Source of the DNA: Desertivirga arenae
GTDB taxonomy: Bacteria > Bacteroidota > Bacteroidia > Sphingobacteriales > Sphingobacteriaceae
DNA length: 64,000 bases
Direction of reading: 5' to 3'
Assembly (NCBI RefSeq): GCF_017355785.1
Contig: NZ_JAFEWE010000001.1
Span: 248,001-312,000 of the forward strand
Under the pieces are notes generated by a model. That model did not search any database. It saw only the letters and a list, made by a program, of their open reading frames with translations, and was not told the origin of the DNA. Positions within the stretch are counted from its first letter, which is position 1, and each line of letters begins with the position of its first letter. The translations under genes and the position numbers were made by a program. This document shows, piece after piece, positions 63,436 to 64,000 of the stretch.

Positions 63436-64000
63436 ATGGCAGAATTTAATAATGGAGCAAATGGCTCTTTCAGTGGTAAAGTTGGAAGTGTGGTAGGCAG
63501 TAACTGGCGGGAAATTAATTACATCCGCGGAATTGCAAAACGTAGTAAAAAAGATCCCAGTCAGGGGCAGATCGAACAGCAAATGAAGTTCGCGATGATG
63601 GTGGCCTTCCTGGGTCAGGTGAAAGATCTATTGAACCTTGGATTTGCCGGTGGTAAAACAGGACGCGCAACTGCCTATAACCTGGCGGTACAATACAACC
63701 TTACCAATGCGATTGCCGGAGTATATCCTGAATTCAGCATTGACTACTCTAAGGTGCTACTCAGTAAGGGAACGCTCAATTTACCTGGTGCTGCAACGCT
63801 CACTGCAGATACAGCAGGACAGGTTAAGGCAAGCTGGGATCCTACACCAAATGAGTTCAATGGCAGCGTATCCGACAAGGTTACGGTGATCCTCTATAAC
63901 AGTATTAAAAAACTGTTTATGAGTAACAGTCTTAGCCCAGCACTTAGGGGTGATGGAACGATCGATATTGAGGTTCCGGCTACCTATGCCGGCGATACTG
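63436..64000 (+). CDS. DUF6266 family protein (C-terminus beyond window)
   Basis: Open frame from ATG at 63436 to the right edge, 188 residues visible. The N-terminus MAEFNNGANGSFSGKVGSVV and NWREINYIRGIAKRSKKDPS are characteristic of DUF6266 (Gly-rich opening, then a basic RSKKD segment). The region after ~100 is beta-rich (LSKGTLNLPGAATLTAD). No signal peptide. Function unknown; full-length members are about 210 aa, so roughly the last 20 residues are missing. The start has no Shine-Dalgarno but a run of A, usual in this phylum. Confidence 0.85.
   Translation, partial: MAEFNNGANGSFSGKVGSVVGSNWREINYIRGIAKRSKKDPSQGQIEQQMKFAMMVAFLGQVKDLLNLGFAGGKTGRATAYNLAVQYNLTNAIAGVYPEFSIDYSKVLLSKGTLNLPGAATLTADTAGQVKASWDPTPNEFNGSVSDKVTVILYNSIKKLFMSNSLSPALRGDGTIDIEVPATYAGDT

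Overview
The window looks like a chromosomal segment of a Bacteroidota bacterium, most likely a Sphingobacteriaceae/Pedobacter-like soil or plant-associated organism. The evidence is SusC/SusD pairs, two hybrid two-component systems (HTCS), ECF-sigma/FecR regulation, Por-type (T9SS) C-terminal sorting domains, AT-rich leaders without clear Shine-Dalgarno sequences, and a DUF6266 gene. Almost everything is on the minus strand; the exceptions are a GH43 gene (50071-51195) and the partial DUF6266 gene at the right edge.

Region A (1-22.4 kb) is a carbohydrate-catabolic locus without its own SusC/SusD. In transcription order it holds a GH88/GH105-type unsaturated uronyl hydrolase, a GH97, an FHS-family sugar/proton symporter, a second GH97 and an alginate_lyase-fold enzyme. 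Then come an ECF sigma factor, an HTCS, a GH28/GH49-like beta-helix enzyme, a LacI regulator, and a giant (>1917 aa) alginate_lyase-fold protein that runs off the left edge into a CBM3-like domain. The gene set suggests polyuronide or uronate-containing glycan breakdown: lyases make unsaturated oligomers, GH88 removes the unsaturated end, GH97/GH28-like enzymes trim, and the permease imports monomer. A two-box element, TTGAGTAT-N16-TGTCAT, lies with identical spacing upstream of all three enzyme transcription units and of none of the regulator genes. It resembles an ECF-type promoter, and an orphan ECF sigma factor sits inside the locus.

Region B (22.4-24.5 kb) is a scarred junction: a truncated NAD-epimerase fragment, a PAS protein that stops just after its PAS domains, and a 104-bp decayed copy of the 3' end of a gene found at 61.7 kb.

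Region C (24.5-51.2 kb) is a classical pectin-type PUL: GH95, GH2, HTCS, PL1-type pectate lyase with CBM and T9SS tail, a GH65/GH95-like six-hairpin enzyme, SusD, SusC, a second very large pectate lyase with T9SS tail, and GH43. A 21-bp-spaced direct repeat upstream of SusC, with a related sequence upstream of the first pectate lyase, is a candidate HTCS operator.

Region D (51.2-61.2 kb) is an ECF sigma - FecR - SusC (with STN domain) - SusD - two TlpA-like thioredoxins cassette, regulated by surface signalling rather than an HTCS.

Region E (61.2-64 kb) is an accessory-looking end: an acidic 208-aa protein of unknown function, a small excisionase-type HTH protein, a repeat-rich 0.7-kb non-coding stretch and a partial DUF6266 gene. 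The 104-bp repeat at 24.3 kb matches the 3' end of the acidic-protein gene in the same orientation, so regions C and D lie between direct repeats.
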